Of a stretch of DNA of 45,463 nucleotides, positions 33,339-42,076 are shown piece by piece. Position 1 is the stretch's first letter. Every line of letters begins with the position of its first letter. The position numbers and the translations under genes were made by a program. This stretch comes from an uncultured Spirochaetaceae bacterium. Its GTDB lineage: Bacteria; Spirochaetota; Spirochaetia; Treponematales; Treponemataceae. Under the pieces are notes generated by a model. The model was given only the letters and a program-made list of their open reading frames with translations. It was not told the DNA's origin and searched no databases. Location: positions 470 to 45,932 of the forward strand of contig CACZYY010000012.1 of NCBI GenBank assembly GCA_902785455.1, given 5' to 3'.

Positions 33339-34373
33339 TTATCGCTCACCCTTCCTTCGGCGTATAATCATAAAAATTACGATAGGGGCACCGAAGAATG
33401 ATGTGACTGTGCTTATGCTCAGTTCAAGCGGCGAGAATAAACTTCGCGCAATCAAATCACAGAAGATGCAGAAAACGGCCCCACCCAAAAAAGAAGCTGG
33501 AATAACGACAAGAGGTTTTGCAGTGCGTAAAAGCTGCTTGACCAAGAACGGAACCGCAATTCCCACGAAAGAAACCGGGCCTGCAAACGCCGTGACCGTA
33601 GCAGAAAGCACGCTAGAAAGAAGAATCAAGACCGGACGGAAAATTTTTGTGTTCACGCCCATCGTGCGCGCATAAGTTTCGCCCATGAGATATGCGCCGA
33701 TTGGCTTTGCGAGCAAGAAAACACAGACGAGAGCTGCCAAAATGATTGAGATGCAAACAACACAGTCCGCCATATCAAAACCCGAAAAACTGCCCTTTGA
33801 CCAGCCGTGCAAGTTTGCGATGTCAGAATCTTCGGCAAACGCAATGAAAAAGTCGGTGATTGCAGAAGTAACATAGCCAATCATGATTCCAGAAACCAGA
33901 AGCGAGCCAATGTGATTGACTTTGCGAGAAACAAGCAGGATAAATGATGTTGAAAGAAGCGCACCCAAAAAAGCCGAACCAACAAGCCCTAAAGACGAGA
34001 CCGCAATGCCTTTTTTAAGGAAGAAAATCATGCTGGCCGCAACACACATTTTTGCTCCCGAAGAAATGCCAAGCACGAAAGGCCCTGCGATTGGGTTCTG
34101 AAAGTAAGTCTGGAGCAAAAATCCAGAAAGCGAGAGTGCCCCGCCCAAAACACCAGCCATAATCAGGCGCGGAAGACGTATTTTTGTGATGATGCTGATT
34201 TCCTGCACGGAGAACGCACCGCCCTCTCCGCCGAAAAGAATCCCGAAAATGCGGGCGGGCGGGATGGAGATTGTTCCCGTGCACAAAGAAAGGATGCTTG
34301 CGAGAGCAAGGAGAATCAAGAAAAGGGAGAATATTAAGAGATAGCGAGATTTGCTAGAATAGATTGATATCAT
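33339..34373 (-). CDS. FecCD/BtuC-type ABC permease (cobalamin or iron complex)
   Basis: 344 residues with about ten membrane helices of the BtuC family: IRLPRLIMAGVLGGALSLSG (family signature), FQNPIAGPFVLGISSGAK, LVSGIMIGYV, GPVSFVGIAVPFLVKQLL. A cobalamin role is inferred from the orphan BtuD domain fused to CobQ and the BtuF-type gene nearby; siderophore or heme uptake is the alternative. Start 34373 is chosen because TATAAT ends 7 bases before it and no Shine-Dalgarno exists for it or the longer TTG start. Confidence 0.85.
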   Translation of the reverse strand: MISIYSSKSRYLLIFSLFLILLALASILSLCTGTISIPPARIFGILFGGEGGAFSVQEISIITKIRLPRLIMAGVLGGALSLSGFLLQTYFQNPIAGPFVLGISSGAKMCVAASMIFFLKKGIAVSSLGLVGSAFLGALLSTSFILLVSRKVNHIGSLLVSGIMIGYVTSAITDFFIAFAEDSDIANLHGWSKGSFSGFDMADCVVCISIILAALVCVFLLAKPIGAYLMGETYARTMGVNTKIFRPVLILLSSVLSATVTAFAGPVSFVGIAVPFLVKQLLRTAKPLVVIPASFLGGAVFCIFCDLIARSLFSPLELSISTVTSFFGAPIVIFMIIRRRKGER

Positions 34374-34380
34374 CCATTGT

Positions 34381-34408
34381 ATTATATAAAATCCCCATTG
34401 GTAATCAA
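34381..34408 (-). promoter_or_regulatory. Promoter of the BtuC-type gene, predicted leaderless
   Basis: TTGATT (34403-34408), 16-base spacer, TATAAT (34381-34386) on the minus strand. The ATG (34373) begins 7 bases after the -10. Confidence 0.5.
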
Positions 34409-34464
34409 GCAAAACAGTAGCAATCTCGCATTGATTCTTGAGCGAAAATCAAAAAAATGTATTT

Positions 34465-36549
34465 TTACCCCTGGAACTGGTCTACCTGACGACCGATTTC
34501 CACGATGGAATTTTCCATGAGGGTAGAGATTTCTGAAAGTGCTTCGCCTGTGCGGGCAATTTTTGACGCACTTTCTTTCATTTCGTCCATGCCCTGCTTC
34601 ATTACGCGGGTCTCTTCCTGCAAGTTGCCAACTTCGGACATGATTACACGGCTGTCGGCGTTCATTTCCTGTGAGGCTTTTTGAACTTGGGTCGTGCTGT
34701 CGTTCATTCCGTGGAGTGCCTCCGTGATTTGTGTCGAACCTTCCTGCTGTTCCGCCATTGCTGCTTTTATCTGCTGAACAAGATTGTCTGTCTCATGGAT
34801 TTCGCTTGCAAGGTGTGCATAGCCCTGAACACCACGCTGAGTTGCCTCAACAACAGTGCCGATTGTAGTCTGAATACTGTTGAGCTGATCGCCGATTGTC
34901 TTTGACTGTGTTGAAGAAGTCTCCGAGAGCTTTCGGATTTCGTCCGCTACGACCGCAAAGCCTTTGCCTGCCTCCCCCGCATGAGCCGCCTCAATCGCCG
35001 CATTCATTGCGAGAAGGTTTGTCTGTTCTGCGATTGATGCGATGACAGTGTTTGCCTCGTTCAAAAGTTTCGACTGATTTTCAATTTCACTAATCTGATT
35101 CTGCAATTCTTCCTGAGTTTTTGCACCACTCTCAGCATCTGCCTCAAGCTTGCCGAATGAAATTGCCATCTTATCAACGTTTCGGTTTACTTCGCCGATA
35201 TTTCCAATCATCTGCTCGACCGCGCTGGAAGCTCCCTGCACAGATTTTGCCTGTTCACCGACAAGTTTTTCAAGTGAAGAAATTCCTGCAAGAATCTTGT
35301 TGATGCTGCCAGCCGTCTGCTCGACGCTTTGATTCTGAGTGCGGAGATTTTCGCTCATTTTACCCGTATTGTCTGCAATCATCGCGATTGCCTGTGCTGT
35401 TTCTTGTGTGCCATTCTTAAGACTTTCACCAGCCTGACCAAGTGAGATTCGTGACTGCTTCATACTTTCGATAATCCCCTGTAAACGCTGTGAGAAAGTG
35501 TTGAATCCTTCGGAAAGCATCGAAGCCTCTTTTGTGAAAAAGTCAGGATATTTCTTTGAGAAGTCTCCATGTGCAATCAAGTCACATCCAGAAGAAATGA
35601 CTTTGAAACAATTTGAAACTCTCTTGGAAAGAATGATATCTCCCACAATCATGAAAACAATAATAATCAGAAGTGCCGCAAGCAGGCTGAGGATTTGGGC
35701 AACTGACTCACCTGAGAAATCAGAAACAGGACCTTCAGCTACAATGAACCAATCTGTATTTTCGATTGGATGTACGCCGTAAAAAGAAGATCCCTCAATG
35801 AAAGATTTTGCACTTCCGTCAAGATATGAAGATTTTGAATATGATTTGAAAACTGCTGTATCAAAGTAGTTTTTTTTCATAATTGCGCTTGAATCGCTAT
35901 TTGTAAGGAAAAGCCCTTCTTTTGTTACAATATTGATTTTGCTGTTTTCAGAAAGACGGATACTTTTTACAGCCTGTGAAAGTCCGTCAAGAACAATGTC
36001 GAATGCTGAAACACCAATTAAACGCCCGCTGTCATCAAGAACACGATAGCTGATTGTAACGATGAGTTTGCCTGTATTTACATCGTTAAAAGGTTCAGTG
36101 TAACAAATTTTATTCTGATTATTTACGGCATTTTTGTGCCAAAGACGAGACTGCATGTCAAAGTCAGAAGGTGCTTCCCAACCTGAGTGAGAAATCAAAG
36201 TGCCCCCATCCCAAATCTGCTCTGCAGTGGCATAATACAGAAGATAATCGCTTGAAAGCCCTTTGCCCATGTTCGTGATGACTCTTTTCATGGTGTCACG
36301 ATCACCGTCAAGGGCCGTGATTACATTTGACAAGTCAACAACCATATTATCATATTCACCAAGAATCCCGGAAACCTCTTTGTTCAATGTTTCCATTGTC
36401 TGGCCAACAGAATTAATGCAAGACTGTTTGATTCCATGCAACATGACAACCATATACGAAACACACAAAAAAACTGTTACGAACAGCATTGAACCAATAG
36501 AACCGACCAAAACTTCTGCCATAAGTGACATATGTCTTTTGTTTTTCAT
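34465..36549 (-). CDS. Methyl-accepting chemotaxis protein with extracellular Cache domain
   Basis: 694 residues. An N-terminal helix (about 12-35) is followed by a periplasmic dCache-like region to about 275 ([34 protein letters not shown]), then a second helix ([17 protein letters not shown]), a HAMP-like region and a long coiled-coil signalling domain. The hairpin tip that binds CheA/CheW is conserved: [20 protein letters not shown] followed by [25 protein letters not shown] precedes the ATG. Its ligand is unknown; Cache domains often bind small organic acids or amino acids. Confidence 0.93.
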   Translation of the reverse strand: MKNKRHMSLMAEVLVGSIGSMLFVTVFLCVSYMVVMLHGIKQSCINSVGQTMETLNKEVSGILGEYDNMVVDLSNVITALDGDRDTMKRVITNMGKGLSSDYLLYYATAEQIWDGGTLISHSGWEAPSDFDMQSRLWHKNAVNNQNKICYTEPFNDVNTGKLIVTISYRVLDDSGRLIGVSAFDIVLDGLSQAVKSIRLSENSKINIVTKEGLFLTNSDSSAIMKKNYFDTAVFKSYSKSSYLDGSAKSFIEGSSFYGVHPIENTDWFIVAEGPVSDFSGESVAQILSLLAALLIIIVFMIVGDIILSKRVSNCFKVISSGCDLIAHGDFSKKYPDFFTKEASMLSEGFNTFSQRLQGIIESMKQSRISLGQAGESLKNGTQETAQAIAMIADNTGKMSENLRTQNQSVEQTAGSINKILAGISSLEKLVGEQAKSVQGASSAVEQMIGNIGEVNRNVDKMAISFGKLEADAESGAKTQEELQNQISEIENQSKLLNEANTVIASIAEQTNLLAMNAAIEAAHAGEAGKGFAVVADEIRKLSETSSTQSKTIGDQLNSIQTTIGTVVEATQRGVQGYAHLASEIHETDNLVQQIKAAMAEQQEGSTQITEALHGMNDSTTQVQKASQEMNADSRVIMSEVGNLQEETRVMKQGMDEMKESASKIARTGEALSEISTLMENSIVEIGRQVDQFQG

Positions 36550-36632
36550 AAGACCTTCCTTAGCACATTTAAAAAGTAATTAACATTATTTTAAGATATT
36601 TTTACAAATTTATCCAGCACTTTTTAATTATT

Positions 36633-37847
36633 TTACTCCACCCGTTCCAAAAAAATCATTTTTTCCGTATTGCCTGTGACAATTTTTCGTAAATCAAGAA
36701 TCATATCGCCGATTCTATCGGTTGCCTGATAAAGATATTTTCCTGTCATCCATATTTCGCCAGCCTGAACTGCCTTGAACTCAGCGAAGAGAGGGCTTTT
36801 TGAAAGAAGATCAGCTTTACTGTGAAGGGTGTTGTCAATCGAAGAATTGTAAATCAGGATGTCGGAAGATGCGCATTGGGCATAGAACTGCTCCATTGAT
36901 ATTGTGACTGAGGGCGAAGAACTTTTTCGGGTATTTTTGAAAGCATATTCTCCGCCTGCCATTTCAATCATCTTTACGATGTAATCTTCGCTTCCACGAA
37001 TTACGACCATGCCGTTGCTAGTTATATAGAAGAAACTTACAGATTTTGGGATAGTATTTTGAGATGTAACATTCGTTTCGATTCTGGTGAGTTGCTCCTG
37101 AAAGAAATCTTCGGCTACCTCTTGCTTTTTGCACATGAGCCCGTAGAGCTTAATCCATTCCATGCGGCCGAGCGGATTTTCTTCGTAGCTGGATTTGTCC
37201 ACAAAAACTGGGATTCCAAGTGACTCCAGCTTTTCTTTGATTTGAGGCGTATGATAAATCATCGTGGATTCAATTGCAAGCGAGCATTTTTCTTTCAACA
37301 AAAGTTCAAAATCGGGCGCGTTGTATTTCCCAGCATAAAGGATTTTAGACTCTTCCATCGCGCGAATGGCTTCGGGAACATACCAGTCCTTTTTTTGCAC
37401 TGCTGAAAATTTTATTGGATCAAGCGAGCCGAGCCGGTTCCACAAAGCCATTGCAGAAGAGGCACAAAGATAGACATTTGTAACAGGAGTGCGGATTACG
37501 GCAACTTTTGAAGGAAGATTTTGAGGAACTGTACAATCTTTTGGAAGAAGAAGATAGCGGTCGGCGCCAGAAATTGTAATCATATATATAGAAGATTTTT
37601 GATTAATTTCGGCAGATTCCTCCGGATCGACAAAAGCCGTTTTGATATTTGGCTCAGATTCTGTAACCGAAGAATCAAAAACTGAGTGATATTCATCGAT
37701 TTTAAATTCTTTGGCATATTTGAGCGGAAGAGAGCTTTTAAACAAATAACCTTCAAGCTCAAGCGGGGAATCGCTTTTGGAAAGTGGCTTTGCACATGAG
37801 ATAAAAATCAATGGAATCAAAAAGAATGCCAAACAGGTGTTTTTCAT
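36633..37847 (-). CDS. Periplasmic binding lipoprotein of the BtuF/FecB type
   Basis: 404 residues, lipoprotein signal ending at Cys18 (IPLIFISC). Two lobes with a TroA-like pattern: YLLLPKDC, VIRTPVTNVYLCASSAMALW, LGSLDPI (the 'D-x-I/V' turn of the family), SLAIESTMIYHTPQIKEKLE and SYEENPLGRMEWIKLYG. It probably feeds the BtuC-type permease at 33339. Whether it binds cobalamin, iron or heme cannot be told. It has a consensus promoter with an overlapping palindrome and AGGAG before the ATG. Confidence 0.8.
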   Translation of the reverse strand: MKNTCLAFFLIPLIFISCAKPLSKSDSPLELEGYLFKSSLPLKYAKEFKIDEYHSVFDSSVTESEPNIKTAFVDPEESAEINQKSSIYMITISGADRYLLLPKDCTVPQNLPSKVAVIRTPVTNVYLCASSAMALWNRLGSLDPIKFSAVQKKDWYVPEAIRAMEESKILYAGKYNAPDFELLLKEKCSLAIESTMIYHTPQIKEKLESLGIPVFVDKSSYEENPLGRMEWIKLYGLMCKKQEVAEDFFQEQLTRIETNVTSQNTIPKSVSFFYITSNGMVVIRGSEDYIVKMIEMAGGEYAFKNTRKSSSPSVTISMEQFYAQCASSDILIYNSSIDNTLHSKADLLSKSPLFAEFKAVQAGEIWMTGKYLYQATDRIGDMILDLRKIVTGNTEKMIFLERVE

Positions 37848-37870
37848 AAATACTCCTAACCCCTGTTTTA

Positions 37871-37899
37871 ACTATACAAGTATAGTGCTAAACTGTCAA
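37871..37899 (-). promoter_or_regulatory. Consensus promoter with palindromic operator for the BtuF-type gene
   Basis: TTGACA (37894-37899), 17-base spacer, TATAGT (37871-37876) on the minus strand. The exact palindrome ACTATACAAGTATAGT (37871-37886, arms of 7) overlaps the -10, a likely repressor site. Confidence 0.7.
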
Positions 37900-37905
37900 G
37901 TATTT

Positions 37906-38841
37906 TTACCACTTTTCAGCGGCCAATTTCTGCACGAATTCGCGGTTGAGCATTTCGCTGACTGTGCTGCGGGTGAGAAGGGTTTCTTTTGAGCAGACGA
38001 GACCGTAGCGGATGCAGTTTCTGACAGGTTCCTTTTCCAGAAATCCCATCAAAAATCCTGAGGCAAAGGCATCGCCGGCTCCGATTGTGTCCACCACTTG
38101 AACCTGCATGTAAGGAGGCTCAATATAAGTGTCCTCACCAACAGCGACCAAAACGCCTTTTTCTCCGAAAGTTACGATGAAATCTCTGTATCCGAGGGCG
38201 CGGAATTTTTGAACGGTGGAAATATCCATGAGCGGCTCTTCGCCCAAAATTGCTTCCGCCTCAAACTCGTTGCAGGCAAAAAGATCAATCAAACTTACAT
38301 AAGGCAGGGTTTTGCGCGCCAGGTCAGGAGATGTCGCATTCTGGAAAATAAATAATGCCGGATGAGACTTTTTGTATTCGTAGATTTTTTCGAAAGTTTC
38401 TAAAGAAAGATTTGAATCGAGGGCAAGGCTTCCAATTTTCTCGCTCTCAATGAAAGAAGTGATGTCGCTACCAAAATCAATATGGCGTAAAATTCGTGTG
38501 GAATAAATACAGGATGCCCTGCTCCCGGCACTTGCCATTACAGAAAAAAGCGATGTGCTTTCACCAGGAATTTTTCGCAGGAGCGTGGTGTTTACGCCTT
38601 CGGAAAGCATTCCATGACGCAGAAAATCACCGAAAATGTCATCGCCGACAACAGAATAAATGTATGAATCAAGGCCAAGATGACATAAATTCATCGCCAT
38701 TCCGCGACCGACTCCGCCCGGAACCAAATCAACAGTTCCGTCACGGTAAGCCTCGCTGGTATCTTCTTCCATGCTGTATGCTTTTATGTCAACGGAGACA
38801 TTTCCAATGCACAAAATTTTCTGTTTTTTTGTTTCGCTCAT
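37906..38841 (-). CDS. PfkB-family carbohydrate or nucleoside kinase
   Basis: 311 residues with the ribokinase fold. GNVSVDIKAYS at the N-terminus, PGGVGRGMAMNLCHLG (first PfkB pattern), and DTIGAGDAFASGFLMG with the catalytic Asp near residue 255. The spacing and the ACNEFEAEAILG stretch fit pseudouridine kinase or related nucleoside/sugar kinases; the nucleoside transporter 6 kb away would agree, but the substrate is not determined. Its promoter predicts a leaderless mRNA. Confidence 0.82.
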   Translation of the reverse strand: MSETKKQKILCIGNVSVDIKAYSMEEDTSEAYRDGTVDLVPGGVGRGMAMNLCHLGLDSYIYSVVGDDIFGDFLRHGMLSEGVNTTLLRKIPGESTSLFSVMASAGSRASCIYSTRILRHIDFGSDITSFIESEKIGSLALDSNLSLETFEKIYEYKKSHPALFIFQNATSPDLARKTLPYVSLIDLFACNEFEAEAILGEEPLMDISTVQKFRALGYRDFIVTFGEKGVLVAVGEDTYIEPPYMQVQVVDTIGAGDAFASGFLMGFLEKEPVRNCIRYGLVCSKETLLTRSTVSEMLNREFVQKLAAEKW

Positions 38842-38847
38842 TGAATA

Positions 38848-38876
38848 AATTTAAATGTCGAATCGTTGTCTGTCAA
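38848..38876 (-). promoter_or_regulatory. Promoter of the PfkB gene, predicted leaderless
   Basis: TTGACA (38871-38876), 17-base spacer, TAAATT (38848-38853) on the minus strand. The ATG (38841) begins 6 bases after the -10. Confidence 0.55.
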
Positions 38877-38891
38877 GATTAAAATTTCTTG

Positions 38892-39755
38892 CTAAAATTT
38901 CTTTCGGGTCTTTTTGGCTGATTTTGAATCGAAGTGGAGCCAATAATTGATTTCGTGGGCTTTGCTCATGGCAACAGTGTCTGCGGTGACAGGAACTTTT
39001 TTGTCGAACGCAAAAACTGGGATTTTGAATGTGGAATTTCCGCCTTTCTCCAGAATTTTTGTGTCTGCGTCGTAGCGTTCGTGATTCACTTTCATGTAGT
39101 CAAAATTCGGACTTGACCACTCGATGATTGCAAAGGCTTTTCCGCCGTCCACGATTACTTTTACAGGAGAAGTGATTTTTGCCCTTCCGCTCCCGCCAGT
39201 AAGTGAAGCATTTACAAAATATCTTCCGTCTTTGAGGCTGACATTTTCCTGTTTTTTGGGATAAATCAAAAGACTTTCTTCCGGCAGGCTTCCTGCATCA
39301 AAAAGAATGTCACGGTTGTACCATTTTTCCTTTCTTTTGCTGAATGCGGCACATTTAATAGAAGAATTTAACGCAGAAACCGGAATTTCAAAAAGAACCG
39401 CACCATTTTCGTCCTGACTTGCAGGAATTTCACCGTTTCCATTTGAATTGCTTGCTTCTTCGGCAGTTCCGAGGAAGAGTTTTGAATAGCTTTTCCCGCC
39501 CATGGTGAGCTTTGCGGTCATGTCTCCGTCTTTTACAGTAAGAATTGCCTTTGTGATTCTGAACATTGAGGAACTAGACTCGACTTCAACTTCATAGCTG
39601 CCCTCAAGAATTTCTGAGGCAGACAGAGGAATCATGTCTTCTGTTCCGACTTTTTGAGGCGGAAGACTTTCTGATGCTACCTGAGAGAAAACTGAAGACG
39701 GAAAATTGAAAATGGAAAGCTGTAAGATTATCGCAAGGAAGATGGTTTTTCGCAT
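38892..39755 (-). CDS. Exported protein with two NEAT-like beta domains
   Basis: 287 residues. A signal peptide of about 24 residues (to VFS-Q) is followed by two related beta-sandwich units, about 45-165 (GSYEVEVESSSSMFRITKAI) and 175-285 (DGRYFVNASLTGGSGRAKIT, VIVDGGKAFAIIEWSSPNFD, MKVNHERYD, GGNSTFKIPVFAF). These resemble the NEAT-like domains found beside iron-complex ABC transporters in anaerobes, so a role in heme, corrinoid or iron capture outside the cytoplasm is inferred. It follows cbiK. The signal peptide is coded by a heptamer-type repeat. Confidence 0.65.
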   Translation of the reverse strand: MRKTIFLAIILQLSIFNFPSSVFSQVASESLPPQKVGTEDMIPLSASEILEGSYEVEVESSSSMFRITKAILTVKDGDMTAKLTMGGKSYSKLFLGTAEEASNSNGNGEIPASQDENGAVLFEIPVSALNSSIKCAAFSKRKEKWYNRDILFDAGSLPEESLLIYPKKQENVSLKDGRYFVNASLTGGSGRAKITSPVKVIVDGGKAFAIIEWSSPNFDYMKVNHERYDADTKILEKGGNSTFKIPVFAFDKKVPVTADTVAMSKAHEINYWLHFDSKSAKKTRKKF

Positions 39756-39776
39756 GGGGGATTTCCTTAAAAAATT

Positions 39777-39887
39777 AACCACAGATTACACCGATTATAA
39801 ATTCCGTATTACGAAAATCTCGACTTTTATACGACAATTTTTCGTAAATGAACTATTTAATCTGTGACATCTGTGTAATCTGTGGTT
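39777..39887. repeat. Nested inverted repeat after cbiK
   Basis: Exact 15-bp arms AACCACAGATTACAC (39777-39791) and GTGTAATCTGTGGTT (39873-39887) enclose exact 8-bp arms TACGAAAA (39810-39817) and TTTTCGTA (39839-39846). On the minus strand the last arm is followed by AATTTTTT, so it may end the cbiK transcript. It lies just after the cbiK stop and just before the NEAT-like gene. Confidence 0.75.
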
Positions 39888-39894
39888 TAAAACT

Positions 39895-40782
39895 TTATTT
39901 GTTAATTGAAGCCTTTACGTGGTCAACATAAATCTGCTGAATTATTGCATCCTGGCCAAGACCTTCAAGAACGCACTCAACTTCGAAGCCAGCTTTCTGG
40001 AAGATTGACTTCCATGAATCGTCTTCATCGCCAGCCATATCGTTGTTTGCGTGATCACCTGCTACAACCATGAGCGGGTTGAGGACGACTTTTTTGTATG
40101 AGCCTTTTGCCTGAATTGCTGCGAGCAAATCTTCTACGCTTGGTTTAGCCTCAACTGTGCCGACATAGTAGTTAGCATAGCCTTTTGAAGCCAGAACTTC
40201 CTGCATTTTTGCATAAACGCCGTTTGAAGAGGCCTCTGTTCCGTGGCCCATGAAGCAGATTGCTGTTGTGCCGTCGTCGAATTTCTTTGATTTTGCTGTG
40301 ATTGCGTCTGCTACGCGAGAAAAATCCTCGTCTGTTGTGAGAAGAGGTGTTGAAAGAATGACCTTTTCGAATTTGCTTTCGTATTTGGCAAGAGTTTTCT
40401 GCAAGTCTGTGTACTCAAAACCATTCATAAGGTGAGTTGGCTGAACAACCAGAGTTTTAACACCATTGTTTGCAGCCCGTGTGAGAGCTTCGTCAACATT
40501 GTCAGTCTGAATATTGTCACGCTCTTTGAGGATTTTGATGATTGTGTCTGCTGTGAAAGCACGTGCAACTGTGTAATCAGGAAAAGCTTTTGCGATTGCG
40601 CCTTCAATTCCGCCGATTGTAAGCTCGCGTGAATTGTTGTAGCTTGTTCCGAAAGATACGACCAGAATTTCTTTGTCGTTAGAAGCGGCTACCTTTGTGC
40701 TGCCACATGATGTGAAAACTGATGAAAAAAGAACGCTTGCACTCAAAGCTGCGAGTGCGACCAATTTTGAACATTTGTTCAT
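39895..40782 (-). CDS. cbiK: Exported CbiK-type cobaltochelatase (lipoprotein)
   Basis: 295 residues. The mature domain matches CbiK, which inserts cobalt (or iron) into sirohydrochlorin: VVSFGTSYNNSRELTIGG, QPTHLMNGFEY, CFMGHGTEASSN and VVAGDHANNDMAGDEDDSW, with metal-binding His residues in the last three. Unlike the cytoplasmic enzyme it has a signal peptide and lipobox ending at Cys26 (SVFTSC), so it is predicted periplasmic, as in the Desulfovibrio CbiK-P form. It may assist metal or heme handling rather than the main pathway. AGGAG precedes the ATG, downstream of a cobalamin riboswitch. Confidence 0.9.
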   Translation of the reverse strand: MNKCSKLVALAALSASVLFSSVFTSCGSTKVAASNDKEILVVSFGTSYNNSRELTIGGIEGAIAKAFPDYTVARAFTADTIIKILKERDNIQTDNVDEALTRAANNGVKTLVVQPTHLMNGFEYTDLQKTLAKYESKFEKVILSTPLLTTDEDFSRVADAITAKSKKFDDGTTAICFMGHGTEASSNGVYAKMQEVLASKGYANYYVGTVEAKPSVEDLLAAIQAKGSYKKVVLNPLMVVAGDHANNDMAGDEDDSWKSIFQKAGFEVECVLEGLGQDAIIQQIYVDHVKASINK

Positions 40783-40820
40783 TTGAAAAACTCCTTTGAA
40801 TCGAAGAAAATTTTTATAAA

Positions 40821-40944
40821 TCTTAGGCTGGTGTCTGGCTCTGAAAGAAAATCTTTCAACACAGTAGCGGCACTGCCTGGGATTTGCACCCAGTTCCCAG
40901 TTAGGCCCGCCCCCAACTGCTGCTGTTATGCGGGCACCTAAAAT
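40821..40944 (-). promoter_or_regulatory. Cobalamin riboswitch
   Basis: On the minus strand: TTAGGTGCCCGC, GGGAACTGGGTGCAAATCCC, AGGCAGTGCCGCTACTGTG, AGCCAGACACCAGCC (B12 box variant) and CCTAAGA closing P1 with TTTTAGG. The order and spacing fit the adenosylcobalamin class. No T-run terminator follows before cbiK, so control is likely through its Shine-Dalgarno. Confidence 0.95.
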
Positions 40945-40953
40945 TTTATGAAA

Positions 40954-40982
40954 AGTCTAGCAGATATTGGAAAATCTTGCAA
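40954..40982 (-). promoter_or_regulatory. Promoter of the cobalamin riboswitch-cbiK transcript
   Basis: TTGCAA (40977-40982), 17-base spacer, TAGACT (40954-40959) on the minus strand. Confidence 0.55.
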
Positions 40983-41032
40983 TCATTTGCTTTAGATACG
41001 TTTTGCGAAATTTACAGATGATTTTTCTTCTA

Positions 41033-41959
41033 TTATATCTGTATTTCCACCGTAAATTTCTCAAGCACCTGCTCCGGGTAGTAAGAAAGTTTTGCTTTTC
41101 GAAGGCCTTCGATTCCCAGGTCTTCCTCGCGATTAAGGAATTCTGTTGAGACGGTTTTTGAAAACTCGTTGTTAATCACGGTATAGCCGCCGTCACGGTC
41201 AAAGCCAGCAATGCATTTTTCAAAATGGACGTCCATCACTTTCTGGCTCAAAATGCTTGCGATACAGAATGCCACGGGATTTCCAGAAACAAAAAGAATT
41301 CCGCCTGTCATTCCGCATGATTTTGTGAACGCTTCGAAATTGTCCAGAGCAAAGGAAATGATTTCTTTTTCGGCCTCTAAATCAGAAAGAGTTCCCGCTT
41401 CAAAAGCAAGTGCTTTATTTTCCACCAGCCATTTTTCTTCGATTTCTTTGACCAGAGAAAGATTCTGCAAGGTCAAAGGCTCGTAAGAAAATTCCGGGTA
41501 TTTTTTTTCAAACTGATGGATGTGATTGCGCTTCCGGCTCAGCTTTTTTCCTGCAAGTGTCGCAAGTTTTTCCGTGAGGTAAACGTAATCACCTGATTCT
41601 GGAGTGGCAGTGACTTTTGCTTCGGGATAAAGCTTAAGAAGAATATCCTTTTCACTGGCAAGGATGTTTTCAAAGGCAAGAATTTTACAGTGAGGGCACA
41701 ACTCTTTTCTCAAAGCTTCAACAGCCTTTTTGGCATCATCCAGCTTGCCATGAATATTGTGAGGAAAACTGAAACAGGCTTTCTCATCTTCAAAGAATTT
41801 CTCGAAAATCCATTCCCCTTCTATTGAAATTTGGGAATGAAATTTCTTTTCGTAGAGAATAGAATTTACTGCTCCATAATTGTTTGCAAAGAAATTATTG
41901 TTCAGCGCACATTCTTGAAGAATCGCTGCATCTGCAAGGGTCGGAGTTCTCCAATCCAT
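41033..41959 (-). CDS. DUF2156 (phosphatidylglycerol lysyltransferase-like GNAT) protein
   Basis: 308 residues with a tandem GNAT-like layout of the DUF2156 family: RKRNHIHQFEKKYPEFSY in the middle, VAFCIASILSQKVMDVHFEK and a C-terminal NREEDLGIEGLRKAKLSYYP, which is the family's most typical stretch. Related domains transfer aminoacyl groups from tRNA to lipids, but the stand-alone proteins have no settled function. The start has AAGGTGG upstream. It has its own promoter. Confidence 0.82.
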   Translation of the reverse strand: MDWRTPTLADAAILQECALNNNFFANNYGAVNSILYEKKFHSQISIEGEWIFEKFFEDEKACFSFPHNIHGKLDDAKKAVEALRKELCPHCKILAFENILASEKDILLKLYPEAKVTATPESGDYVYLTEKLATLAGKKLSRKRNHIHQFEKKYPEFSYEPLTLQNLSLVKEIEEKWLVENKALAFEAGTLSDLEAEKEIISFALDNFEAFTKSCGMTGGILFVSGNPVAFCIASILSQKVMDVHFEKCIAGFDRDGGYTVINNEFSKTVSTEFLNREEDLGIEGLRKAKLSYYPEQVLEKFTVEIQI

Positions 41960-42047
41960 TTTACCACCTTATTTATTTTGAACGAAAAGCATTTTCAGGG
42001 CACCACATTCAATGAAAGTAATTGCGCCTGAAAGCCCGATATGCCAC

Positions 42048-42076
42048 ATAATATGACGAAATCAAGCAAGAATCAA
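42048..42076 (-). promoter_or_regulatory. Promoter of the DUF2156 gene
   Basis: TTGATT (42071-42076), 17-base spacer, TATTAT (42048-42053) on the minus strand. It overlaps the end of the ABC-F gene. The 80-base leader contains a TTTCAGG/CCTGAAA inverted repeat of unknown use. Confidence 0.5.
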
